Source: Bradyrhizobium macuxiense (GTDB lineage Bacteria; Pseudomonadota; Alphaproteobacteria; Rhizobiales; Xanthobacteraceae). Taken from it: a DNA stretch of 48,752 nt. The DNA lies in contig NZ_LNCU01000114.1 of the NCBI RefSeq assembly GCF_001542415.1, positions 33,177 to 81,928 of the forward strand, given 5' to 3'. Shown in pieces: positions 16,363 through 23,993 of the stretch. A model generated the notes under the pieces. The model was not told where the DNA came from, ran no database searches, and saw nothing but the letters and a program-made list of their open reading frames with translations. The position numbers were made by a program, and so were the translations under genes. Each line of letters starts with the position of its first letter. Within the stretch, counting starts at the first letter, position 1.

Positions 16363-16884
16363 ATGAGCGGTTCCCACGATCACACCCACTCCCACGACCA
16401 TCACCACCATCACGACGACGAGCGCTGGAAGCACGATGGCGTACGCGTCATTCCGGGCAATCAGCTCGACCCGAACGTGCCGTCGACCGCCGGCATGGAC
16501 CGCAAGGCCGCGATCAATTTCGCCCGCGTCGGTGCGCAGAAATTGTGGGCCGGCACCGTCAGCATCAAGCCCGATGCCAAGACCGGAGCGCATCATCATG
16601 GCCATCTCGAAAGCATTATCTATGTCGTGAAGGGCAAGGCGCGGATGCGCTGGGGCGAGAAGCTGCAGTTCACCGCGGAAGCCGGTCCCGGCGATTTCAT
16701 CTTCGTGCCGCCCTACGTGCCGCATCAGGAGATCAACGCCAGCCCCGACGAGGTGCTGGAATGCGTGCTGGTGCGCTCCGACGGCGAGGCGGTCGCGATC
16801 AATCTCGACATCGAGCCGGTCGAGAAGCCTGAGAACGTGCTGTGGGTCGATCCGGTGCACCGGCATCCCGACGAAAAGAAATAA
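16363..16884 (+). CDS. Cupin-domain protein with His-rich N-terminus
   Basis: The 173-residue product carries a single cupin domain. Motif 1 has H77-x-H79-x3-E83, and motif 2 supplies H121 in PPYVPHQ, giving a full metal site. The first 20 residues include ten histidines (SGSHDHTHSHDHHHHHDDE), likely a metal-binding or metal-storage tail. Relatives are often listed as generic cupins or mannose-6-phosphate isomerase-like proteins; the substrate is unknown. The ATG at 16363 precedes the tail directly, with only a weak purine stretch (GAAAGCAAGAACG) upstream. Confidence 0.85.
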   Translation: MSGSHDHTHSHDHHHHHDDERWKHDGVRVIPGNQLDPNVPSTAGMDRKAAINFARVGAQKLWAGTVSIKPDAKTGAHHHGHLESIIYVVKGKARMRWGEKLQFTAEAGPGDFIFVPPYVPHQEINASPDEVLECVLVRSDGEAVAINLDIEPVEKPENVLWVDPVHRHPDEKK

Positions 16885-16904
16885 TCGCGCGGCAAATTTC
16901 GCGC

Positions 16905-17035
16905 GGTCAATTCCGGGGCGATGCCACCGGGTCCGCGCAAGGCGCGGCCCGAAGACAGGCTCCGCATCGAACCCGGAATCCCGCTCCATCAGCCCCAGAT
17001 TCCGCGCTGCGCGCGTGCCGCGGAATGACAGTGTA
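16905..17035. repeat. Mosaic palindromic repeat
   Basis: ATTCCGGG (16910-16917) faces CCCGGAAT (16972-16979), the outer stem of the repeat type also seen at 34362-34410. Between them sits a block (16926-16963) nearly identical to 6257-6295 of another repeat. One repeat has therefore been built into another. Confidence 0.6.
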
Positions 17036-17049
17036 GGTAGGAGGCCAGC

Positions 17050-17787
17050 ATGACGCTCGTCCGTTACGAGAGCGCCGATCATATCGCGACCATCACGATG
17101 GAGCGTGTCTCGTCGCACAATGCGCTCAACAATGCGCTGTGCGACGAACTGCGTGACGTGTGGCGGCGTTTCCGCGACAGCGACGATCGCGTCGCGGTGC
17201 TGGCCTCAGTCGAGGAGAAGTATTTCTGCGTCGGCGCCGACGTCAGGGATTTCCCGGCCAATATGTGGCAGGCGGTGCCCGGCCTCGGCGTCGAGCTCGA
17301 CAAACCGGTCATCGCGGCCACCTCCGGCTGGGTCGTTGGTGGTGGCTTCGTGCTGGTGCAGATGGCCGACATCTGCGTCGCATCAGAGACGACGCGCTTC
17401 GTCTATCCGGAGGCCAAGATCGGCACCACCGGTGGCGGCGTGTCCTCGGTGCTGGCGCGGATGCCGCACAAGATCGCGATGGAGTTTCTGCTGATCGGCG
17501 AGGAGCTGCCAGTCGAGCGCGCCTATCAGATCGGCTTCGTCAATCGGGTCGCGCCGGCAGGGCAGCATGTCGCGGTGGCGCAGGAGATGGCGGCCAAGAT
17601 CGCCGGCAACGCGCCGCTGGTCGTGCAGACACTGAAGAAGCTCGCGCGCGACGCGATGCCGAAGGGGCCGCTCGAGACGGTGGCCGAGGTGCGCAGGCTG
17701 CTCGATGCGATCAAGGACAGCGAAGACCTGAAGGAAGGCGCGAAAGCGTTCGGCGAGAAGCGGCCGCCGAGGTTCACGGGGAAGTAG
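17050..17787 (+). CDS. Enoyl-CoA hydratase/isomerase family protein (crotonase)
   Basis: The 245-residue product is a full crotonase-fold protein. The oxyanion-hole segments are CVGADVRDF (about 62-70) and GWVVGGGFVL, and YPEAKIGTTGGG matches the second active-site loop, where one acidic residue (E119) is kept. The usual first catalytic glutamate, in GGGxELAL of hydratases, is replaced in GGGFVLVQ. It may therefore be an isomerase, a hydrolase or another crotonase rather than a true hydratase. It stands between the cupin gene and a convergent amidohydrolase. Confidence 0.88.
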   Translation: MTLVRYESADHIATITMERVSSHNALNNALCDELRDVWRRFRDSDDRVAVLASVEEKYFCVGADVRDFPANMWQAVPGLGVELDKPVIAATSGWVVGGGFVLVQMADICVASETTRFVYPEAKIGTTGGGVSSVLARMPHKIAMEFLLIGEELPVERAYQIGFVNRVAPAGQHVAVAQEMAAKIAGNAPLVVQTLKKLARDAMPKGPLETVAEVRRLLDAIKDSEDLKEGAKAFGEKRPPRFTGK

Positions 17788-17803
17788 AAGCAACCGCTTT
17801 CCG

Positions 17804-17920
17804 CCGTCATTGCGTGGAGCTCGCGACAAAATTGCGGAGCAATTTTGCGCCGAAGCGACGGAGCAATCCATCTATCCCCGAGCCGAGGAATGGATTGCTT
17901 CGCTTCGCTCGCAATGACGG
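17804..17920. repeat. Palindromic repeat with nested hairpin, between convergent genes
   Basis: CCGTCATTGCG (17804-17814) faces CGCAATGACGG (17910-17920). Inside lies a second perfect hairpin, CAAAATTGC (17827-17835) against GCAATTTTG (17839-17847), absent from the sister copy at 30438-30523. The element may also end transcription of the crotonase and amidohydrolase genes. Confidence 0.7.
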
Positions 17921-17929
17921 GTTAGAACC

Positions 17930-19456
17930 TCAGGCAAACACGCTGTGATCGATCGGGCCGTTCGGCACCACATAGCCGTAGCGCCGGTTGGACGGCTCGG
18001 GGCCGGCCTTCTCATATGTCGCCTTCATCATTGCGAAGCGATCGCCCTTGATATCGAGCATCGCGCGTTTCGGCTGGATGCCGTAGAGCCGCGCATTGTT
18101 GTCGCCGAAGATCGCTGATTTCACCGGTCCGTCGGCCGGCCCAAGCGGCGCATAGCCGAACTTCCTCTGCATCATTTCGGGGATTTCGAGCCGCCGCAGT
18201 CCTTCGATCTGCCATTGCGGCGCGCCGGTCCACAGCGCATCGGTGCCCCAGCAGACGTGATCGACGCCGAGCCCCTTGATCAGGGTCCCCATCAGTGCAG
18301 CGCAGACGTTCGGCTCCGCGACCAGCGTGGTCGCGAACAATTGCCCGACATCGCCATAGACGTTGTTGACACCGTATTGCGCCGGGATGTCGGCGAGATC
18401 ACTGGTCCAGGCGATGCGGCCGGTGCGCTCGAACTCGGCGAGCGCGACCCTGGGATCGCCGCCAACATGGCGATAGGCCGAGTGATAGATCACGAAGTTG
18501 AGCTGCGGCCAGTCCTTGGCGGCCTGTCCGACATCGGCGACGTCGGCGAAGCCACGAAGGTTGGGATACTGCTTCTCGATTCCGGGCGGGAACAGGCCCT
18601 TGTGGATGCAGACATTCTTGATGCCCGCCTTCACCATCTTCTCGTAGCCTTTGTAGGCGACCTTCTCGTCGTCCATCCGCCACGGATAGCGGCTGATGTC
18701 CTTGTGGGTGTTGTCGCCGATCGTGTAGCCCTTGCAGGATTCCGGCTTCAGGGCCAGCGCAGCGTCGAGCTTGTCGAGCCAGCCGGGCTGCCCCGGCGTG
18801 AAGATCGCGTGACAGAACATGCGCCGCGTGCCGGCCTCGTCGTTGATCTTCTTGCGAGCATCAGCCATCTGCTCGTTGGTCAGGAACCAGTCCTGCTCGA
18901 TGTCTGATGGTGCCGAGGAGATCAGCGCGATCTTGGTGTCGGAATCGAGAAACATCTCCTTTTTGTAGTTGTTGAACTTCAGGTCCTCGATGGTCTGCTC
19001 GTGATCGTTGAGCTCCTTGTTCCAGCCGGCCTTGCCGACCGCCTTGCGCATCTCGACGAAGCCCATGATGCGGGTGTCGTCGCGCAGGAAATGCGTGTGC
19101 ATGTCCATGATGAACTGGTTCTTCAGCCCGCTGGCGCGCTCCTGCGCCATCGCGGGTGTCGCAGCTTCCGCAGGCGTCACATCGAACAGCGGCCCGTAGA
19201 CCTGGTTCATGGCGACGAAGGAGGCCGCCATGCCGGCCGCGGTCTGGAAGAACCTGCGGCGGTCGAGGCCCTGCTTGCCGCCGAGATCGTCGGCCATCGC
19301 GAGCAGCCGCGCCTCGACCTCGCGCTGCCGTTCATTCTGCGGATCGGGATAGAACTCGTCGCTGGAGACGATCTGCGTCGGGATCGGGGTCTGGTACTGG
19401 CACAGTTCGGAGGGCATCAAGGCGGCAAGTTCTTCTTCGGTCAGATTGCTGCTCAT
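17930..19456 (-). CDS. Amidohydrolase family protein with internal twin-arginine signal
   Basis: The 508-residue product belongs to the amidohydrolase_2 (COG2159) group. It shows the metal ligands H120-x-H122 (DMHTHFL), a histidine at 325 (IYHSAYRH) and the catalytic D406 in WGTDALW. Unusually, a twin-arginine export motif (DRRRFFQTAAG, 65-75) with a hydrophobic stretch comes after 64 polar residues. The enzyme is probably exported folded or membrane-anchored, with a long cytoplasmic lead. The ATG at 19456 has GGGAG upstream. It is divergent from a Tat-type alpha/beta hydrolase at 19685. Substrate unknown; decarboxylase or hydrolase activity is possible. Confidence 0.88.
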   Translation of the reverse strand: MSSNLTEEELAALMPSELCQYQTPIPTQIVSSDEFYPDPQNERQREVEARLLAMADDLGGKQGLDRRRFFQTAAGMAASFVAMNQVYGPLFDVTPAEAATPAMAQERASGLKNQFIMDMHTHFLRDDTRIMGFVEMRKAVGKAGWNKELNDHEQTIEDLKFNNYKKEMFLDSDTKIALISSAPSDIEQDWFLTNEQMADARKKINDEAGTRRMFCHAIFTPGQPGWLDKLDAALALKPESCKGYTIGDNTHKDISRYPWRMDDEKVAYKGYEKMVKAGIKNVCIHKGLFPPGIEKQYPNLRGFADVADVGQAAKDWPQLNFVIYHSAYRHVGGDPRVALAEFERTGRIAWTSDLADIPAQYGVNNVYGDVGQLFATTLVAEPNVCAALMGTLIKGLGVDHVCWGTDALWTGAPQWQIEGLRRLEIPEMMQRKFGYAPLGPADGPVKSAIFGDNNARLYGIQPKRAMLDIKGDRFAMMKATYEKAGPEPSNRRYGYVVPNGPIDHSVFA

Positions 19457-19684
19457 ACTTGGCTCCCGCTTCGCGCCGGATATTTCCGGTCGGATCGCCG
19501 CGGAGACTAGGCCCAACTCCATCGGTCGTCCGCGCTGAACTCCGGCAGCCGCGTTCACAAGATCGTGCAGCGAATTTGTCATTGTGAGATGCCGGCACCG
19601 CGCGTCCGCTCGCGGCATCGTGTGTGCGCTGCTATGCTCGATCTCACCGGATCCGATGAAGAAGTCCGAAAGGGAAGGCGAGCC

Positions 19685-20698
19685 ATGACGCAGTCCGATC
19701 AATCGCGCCGCACCGTCATCAAGGGCATCGGCGTTGCAACGGCAGCGGCCCTCGGCGCTCCGCCGGTGCAGGCTGCAACCGCAGTTCCTGCCGAAGGCGA
19801 AATCTGGAGCAGCGAATACTGGGCGAAGAAGGGCGACATTCCGCTGTGGATGTTTCGCAAGCGGATCGGTGCGCCGAAGCCGGGCGAGCCCGCGCGTCCC
19901 GTCGTGTTCTTCGTCCACGGCTCGTCGGTCACATCGCGCGCGTTCGACCTCACCGTGCCGGGCAAGGGCGAGTATTCGCTGCTCAACGCATTTGCCCGCT
20001 TCGGCTTCGATTGCTGGACCATGGACCACGAGAACTACGGCAAGTCGGGCCGCACGTCCGGCAATGCGGACATCGCAAGCGGCGTCGAGGACCTGAAGGC
20101 CGCGGTGGAGGTCGTCGCCCGCGAGACCGGACAGACCAGATATCATTTCATCGGTGAATCCTCCGGCGCGCTGCGCGCCGGCGCCTATGCGATGGCCGCG
20201 CCGGAGCACATCGACCGGCTGGTGTTCGCCGCCTTCACCTACAAAGGCGAGGGATCGCCGACACTGGCGAAGCGCGCCGAGCAGCTCGCCTATTATCGCA
20301 CCCACAACATGCGCAAGCGCGACCGCGACATGATTCGCTCGATCGCAACCCGCGACAAGCCGGGCACGTCGGATCCCGCAGTGATCGAGGCGCTGGCCGA
20401 TGTCGAGATGCAGTTCGGCGACCAGATCCCGACCGGCACCTATCTCGACATGACCGCAAACCTGCCGGTGGTGCATCCGGACAAGGTGCTGGCGCCGGTG
20501 CTGCTGGTCCGCGGCGAATATGACGGCGTTGCCGCCGTCCCCGATCTCGAGGAGTTCTTCAACAAGCTGCCGAACGGCGATCGGCAATTCGTCATTCTGC
20601 CCGGTACCGCGCATTCTGTCGCGCTCGCGATCAATCGGGAGCTGTTCTGGCACGTTGCGCGGGCGTTCCTGACCATGCCGAAACCGATCGTGATCTGA
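19685..20698 (+). CDS. Alpha/beta hydrolase with Tat signal peptide
   Basis: The 337-residue product begins with a twin-arginine signal (SRRTVIKGIGVATAAALG) and a likely cut after VQA near residue 30. The hydrolase fold is complete: oxyanion HG at 78-79, nucleophile S159 in GESSG, acid D280 (GEYDG) and base H310 (GTAHSVAL). It should cleave an ester or amide in the periplasm. The ATG at 19685 follows GGGAAGG. It is divergent from the Tat-type amidohydrolase, 228 bases apart. The shared export route suggests a joint substrate. Confidence 0.9.
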   Translation: MTQSDQSRRTVIKGIGVATAAALGAPPVQAATAVPAEGEIWSSEYWAKKGDIPLWMFRKRIGAPKPGEPARPVVFFVHGSSVTSRAFDLTVPGKGEYSLLNAFARFGFDCWTMDHENYGKSGRTSGNADIASGVEDLKAAVEVVARETGQTRYHFIGESSGALRAGAYAMAAPEHIDRLVFAAFTYKGEGSPTLAKRAEQLAYYRTHNMRKRDRDMIRSIATRDKPGTSDPAVIEALADVEMQFGDQIPTGTYLDMTANLPVVHPDKVLAPVLLVRGEYDGVAAVPDLEEFFNKLPNGDRQFVILPGTAHSVALAINRELFWHVARAFLTMPKPIVI

Positions 20699-20803
20699 CG
20701 CCTCGCCTGCGTCAGGACGCCGCAAAGAAAATCTGCGGTGCGATGTCGGGTGCTTGGCGTCGGCTTCGTCCTTGGGGCACAACCCGCCAAAAAGGAGTGC
20801 CTC

Positions 20804-21235
20804 ATGGCCAAGATGATCTTCGTCAATCTGCCGGTCAGCAATCTCGCCCGCTCTACCGCCTTCTACGAGGCGGTCGGTGCGACAAGGAATCCGCAATTCT
20901 CCGATGACACCGCCTCCTGCATGGTGATCTCCGACACGATCCACGTCATGCTGTTGACGCATGACAAGTTCCGGCAGTTCACGCCGAAGACCATCTCCGA
21001 TGCCAAGACCACGAGCGAAGTGCTGATCTGCCTTTCCGCCGACGGCCGCGATGCGGTTGACGACACCGTGACCAGGGCCAAGGCCGCCGGCGGCTCCGCC
21101 GATCCGAGCCCCAAGCAGGATTACGGCTTCATGTATGGCCGCAGCTTCGAGGATCCCGACGGTCATATCTTCGAAGTGATGTGGATGGATGTCGAAGCCG
21201 CGATGAAGGCGCAGTCCGCCGCGGCCAACGCCTGA
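20804..21235 (+). CDS. VOC-superfamily (glyoxalase-like) protein
   Basis: The 143-residue product shows two beta-alpha-beta-beta-beta halves typical of the vicinal oxygen chelate fold, with NLPVSNLARSTAFYEAVG at the start and FEDPDGHIFEVMWMD at the end. The family includes glyoxalases, dioxygenases and resistance proteins, so the activity cannot be named. AAGGAG lies 8 bases before the ATG. A second, different VOC gene follows after 30 bases, so the pair is probably co-transcribed. Confidence 0.88.
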   Translation: MAKMIFVNLPVSNLARSTAFYEAVGATRNPQFSDDTASCMVISDTIHVMLLTHDKFRQFTPKTISDAKTTSEVLICLSADGRDAVDDTVTRAKAAGGSADPSPKQDYGFMYGRSFEDPDGHIFEVMWMDVEAAMKAQSAAANA

Positions 21236-21265
21236 TCGCCTCCCGCCGTCACAAGGAACTCACGC

Positions 21266-21754
21266 ATGTCCAAGGTATCACCCTGCCTGTGGTTCAACGG
21301 CGAGGCTGAGGAGGCCGCGAACCTCTACGTCTCGCTGCTTCCCGATTCCCGGATCGAGACGGTCCAGAAGAACGTCATCGACAGCCCCGGCGGAAAGGCC
21401 GGCACGGTGCTGCTGGTCGAATTCACGCTCGCCGGTCAGCGCTTCATGGCGCTGAACGGCGGAATGAAGATGGAGCATACCCACGCGGTCTCGTTCGCGA
21501 TCGACTGTGTCGATCAGGCCGAGGTCGATCGGCTTTGGGCCGCGCTGCTCGCGAATGGCGGCAAAGAGGAGCAATGCGGTTGGCTGCGCGATCGCTACGG
21601 CGTGGCGTGGCAGATCGTGCCGATGGCGGTCCGCCGATATCTCGCCGGCCCTGACGCCGCCGGTGCCGCGCGCGTGATGCAGGCGGTGCTCGGTATGATC
21701 AAGCTCGACGTCGAAGGCCTGCGCAAGGCCTATGAGGGCGAGGCGGCTGCGTAA
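21266..21754 (+). CDS. VOC-superfamily protein, PhnB-like
   Basis: The 162-residue product starts KVSPCLWFNGEAEEAANLY, the signature of the PhnB / '3-demethylubiquinone methyltransferase' type VOC proteins, and ends DRYGVAWQIVPMAVRRYL. Despite that historical label, no methyltransferase motif is present. Function is unknown. It follows the other VOC gene by 30 bases. Confidence 0.88.
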   Translation: MSKVSPCLWFNGEAEEAANLYVSLLPDSRIETVQKNVIDSPGGKAGTVLLVEFTLAGQRFMALNGGMKMEHTHAVSFAIDCVDQAEVDRLWAALLANGGKEEQCGWLRDRYGVAWQIVPMAVRRYLAGPDAAGAARVMQAVLGMIKLDVEGLRKAYEGEAAA

Positions 21755-21768
21755 GCCGGTCGTCAACA

Positions 21769-21880
21769 CTGTCACCGCCCGGCTCGTCCGGGCGATGACA
21801 GCACTCCAGAGACGCCCTCGCTCCGCCGATGGCCCACGGCGTACTGGATGCCCCGCATGAAGCGGGGCATGACAGTATGC
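21769..21880. repeat. Palindromic intergenic repeats
   Basis: CTGTCACCGCCCGG (21769-21782) pairs with CCGGGCGATGACAG (21788-21801) with one mismatch. TGCCCCGC (21849-21856) pairs with GCGGGGCA (21862-21869). They sit between the convergent VOC and beta-barrel genes and may act as terminators. Related blocks recur at 45920-46030. Confidence 0.65.
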
Positions 21881-23041
21881 CTAATAATTGATCCGCAAGC
21901 CCACGCCGCCATGAACTGTGCTGCCGACCGGCTGCGGGCCGGCGGTGCCGTTCACGAAGAGGTCTGCGACCCAGCCCTTGGTGATGCGGAAGCCGAGCCG
22001 GCCGCCATATTCGAACCAGCCTTGATTGCCCATCGTGGGCACGATGGTGCCATCGCCAGTGACGCTGGCGACGATGCCGGAATGGGCGGCAAAGGATTGC
22101 ACGTAGCCGCCGTTGATGTTGGCTTCGACACTCGATCCGAACAGATGCGTCCATTGGCCGCCGATCTTGACCAGATTGGTGCGATCGGTGCCGTCAGCGA
22201 TCGCAGCGTCGAATGGATTGAACGCGACGGCGGGATCACTGTAACCCTTGACCCGTTGCCAGAGCTGCCAGACCTCGACCGAGGCTGCGACCTCGTCGCG
22301 CGCCGACAGCCGGGTGATCCAGCCCGCGCGGCCATAGACACCGTAGTTCTCACTTGACGTTTCGCCGGTCACCGACACCGCGCCCAGGCTCGTCGTGTAG
22401 GTGCGGGTGTAGCGTACCTTCTCGAACGGCGAGAGGATCGCGCCGATGTCGAAAAACGGCCGCGACGAGCCCCAGTCGACGAAGTCATAGCGCAGCGCGA
22501 AGGCGCCGATCGGCGCGCTGGTGACGTTGTAGCCACCCTCGCCGTATTGCGTATAGGCGATGCCGGCGAGCAGCGACAGATTCGGCGTGATGGTCTTGCG
22601 GCCATGGATGCCGGCCGAGAACGAGCCGGCCGAGCCGAAGGCGCTGACGCAGTCGTTGCAATTGATCTGCTCGTTGACGCCGAGCAGCACCGAACCGAGC
22701 ACGCGGTTGGTGATCATCTGGTTGAAGCGCTGATCTGCGAGGCCGTTGATCGAACTGCCGCTCGACGGCGCGCCGGTGATCGGCGTCGGCGAGGGCGAAG
22801 GACTCGGGGTCGGTGTGGGCGTGATCGTCGGTGTCGGCGTGGGGGTCGGCGTCGGAGTAGGCGTAGGTGTCGAAGTATATGACGGGGTCGGCGTCGGTGT
22901 GGGCATTGGGGTATAGGTCGGCGTGGGTGTCGGCGTTGGCGACTGGGCCCGAGCCGGAGCCCCCAGCGCCTGCATCATCGCAAGCGACAGCATCGCGACC
23001 GTCGCCGCGGACTTGATCCGATGATGCGTGCGCCGTGCCAT
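21881..23041 (-). CDS. Outer-membrane beta-barrel protein with Pro-Thr linker (autotransporter-like)
   Basis: The 386-residue product has a signal peptide (cut near ARAQ, residue 33), a Pro/Thr linker over residues 34-87, then a C-terminal region with the alternating strands and aromatic girdle of an autotransporter-type beta barrel, ending in VGLRINY. There is no passenger domain besides the linker. It starts 2 bases after the FecR-domain gene, so the two form an operon. FecR plus barrel pairs are common in bradyrhizobia, and their role is unknown. Confidence 0.82.
   Translation of the reverse strand: MARRTHHRIKSAATVAMLSLAMMQALGAPARAQSPTPTPTPTYTPMPTPTPTPSYTSTPTPTPTPTPTPTPTITPTPTPSPSPSPTPITGAPSSGSSINGLADQRFNQMITNRVLGSVLLGVNEQINCNDCVSAFGSAGSFSAGIHGRKTITPNLSLLAGIAYTQYGEGGYNVTSAPIGAFALRYDFVDWGSSRPFFDIGAILSPFEKVRYTRTYTTSLGAVSVTGETSSENYGVYGRAGWITRLSARDEVAASVEVWQLWQRVKGYSDPAVAFNPFDAAIADGTDRTNLVKIGGQWTHLFGSSVEANINGGYVQSFAAHSGIVASVTGDGTIVPTMGNQGWFEYGGRLGFRITKGWVADLFVNGTAGPQPVGSTVHGGVGLRINY
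22781..22942 (-). repeat. Low-complexity Pro-Thr coding repeat
   Basis: About 160 bases of near-repeats of a 6-base unit encode alternating Pro-Thr, with Ser and Tyr interruptions. Such tracts tend to vary in length between strains by slippage; changes in steps of 6 bases would keep the frame. Confidence 0.8.
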
Positions 23042-23043
23042 GG

Positions 23044-23754
23044 TCACCGCCCGCACAATATGCCGGTGGGATCGTCCTCGACCGGCGGTGTCACCGGCGT
23101 TGCATCGGCATATTGTGTGACCGAGCAGAGGCCTGCAGCCTGAGCGCAGTTCGCAGCAAACGTCCAGGGCGAGTTGTTGGTCTTCTGAATCGTGGTGCGG
23201 CCGCCGGTCGAGGTGATGATCGCGGTATCGCCGGGCTGGGTCAGGTCGAGGCACTGCCGGCTCGTGGTGCAAACGGTCGAAGCACCTTCCTGCAGCACCA
23301 CGGTGGTCCTGCCGCGCTGCGACAGGATATCGAGGATGGTGCCGCGAACGCCGATGGTCGCAAGCGGCGTCGTGACCTTGTAGGCGGCCTTGTCCGAATG
23401 ACCGGTGACGAAGCGGAATGCGCCCGATGTCAGACGGATCGCGACGTCGCGATAATGATGATCGTCGTCGAACACGGTGCGATCGAGCTTGATCGTCGCG
23501 CTCGGTCCGAGCGAGAGGTTGGTGCTGTCGGCCATCACCAGTCGCGTGGCGCTGTCGAGACCGGTGCGCACGACCTCATCGCGCAGCACGGCATCGCCGA
23601 CATTGATCTGCGTTGTCGACGCCGCGATGCGAACGACCTCATTCTTGACGACGGCCGCTTCGCCGACGCGCGTCTGCGCCTGAGCGGGACCTGCCGTCAG
23701 CGCGACTACAAAACCCAGTGCAAGGATTGAGAGAAAGCCGTGGCGCGAATACAT
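23044..23754 (-). CDS. FecR-domain periplasmic protein
   Basis: The 236-residue product has a signal peptide (cut after AQA, about residue 26) and one FecR domain: VGEAAVVKNEV, a GDAVLRDEVVRTG segment, and YKVTTPLATIGVRGTILDI. It lacks the N-terminal cytoplasmic and membrane parts of true FecR anti-sigma factors, and no sigma factor gene is adjacent. It is more likely a periplasmic or surface-associated FecR-like protein working with the beta barrel encoded 2 bases downstream. Two cysteine pairs (CTTSRQC and CAQAAGLC) may form disulfides. Confidence 0.85.
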   Translation of the reverse strand: MYSRHGFLSILALGFVVALTAGPAQAQTRVGEAAVVKNEVVRIAASTTQINVGDAVLRDEVVRTGLDSATRLVMADSTNLSLGPSATIKLDRTVFDDDHHYRDVAIRLTSGAFRFVTGHSDKAAYKVTTPLATIGVRGTILDILSQRGRTTVVLQEGASTVCTTSRQCLDLTQPGDTAIITSTGGRTTIQKTNNSPWTFAANCAQAAGLCSVTQYADATPVTPPVEDDPTGILCGR

Positions 23755-23906
23755 TTCAAAACCGATCGATTTAACCCCATCATCGTACCGGACCGCGCCA
23801 GCATCTGATATTGTATATTTGTCACAAGCAGCGCTGAGCTGATTGGATGGTTAGTGTCGGCGGATTCGAAATCGTTCAACGCAATGCGCATGAAAGTGAG
23901 CTCCAA

Positions 23907-23966
23907 TCACACAGGTCACACACATCACACCCGAGAATATCGGCGTAGCTCACACTTCGATCACAC
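23907..23966. repeat. Five spaced TCACAC hexamers upstream of a glycosyltransferase gene
   Basis: TCACAC begins at 23907, 23916, 23925, 23950 and 23961. The first three are exactly 9 bases apart, the last two 11 bases apart. The cluster lies just upstream of the gene starting at 23994 and could be a binding array for a regulator. It is not part of any gene. Confidence 0.5.
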
Positions 23967-23993
23967 ACGCATCCGTTGCAGCGCCGTCGATCC

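Noticed and set aside
17930..21166. A minus-strand frame open for over 1000 codons, much longer than the amidohydrolase
   Set aside because: Only the part below 19456 has a domain, a ribosome-binding site and sensible composition. The rest is antisense to the alpha/beta hydrolase and VOC genes and reflects high GC at third positions.
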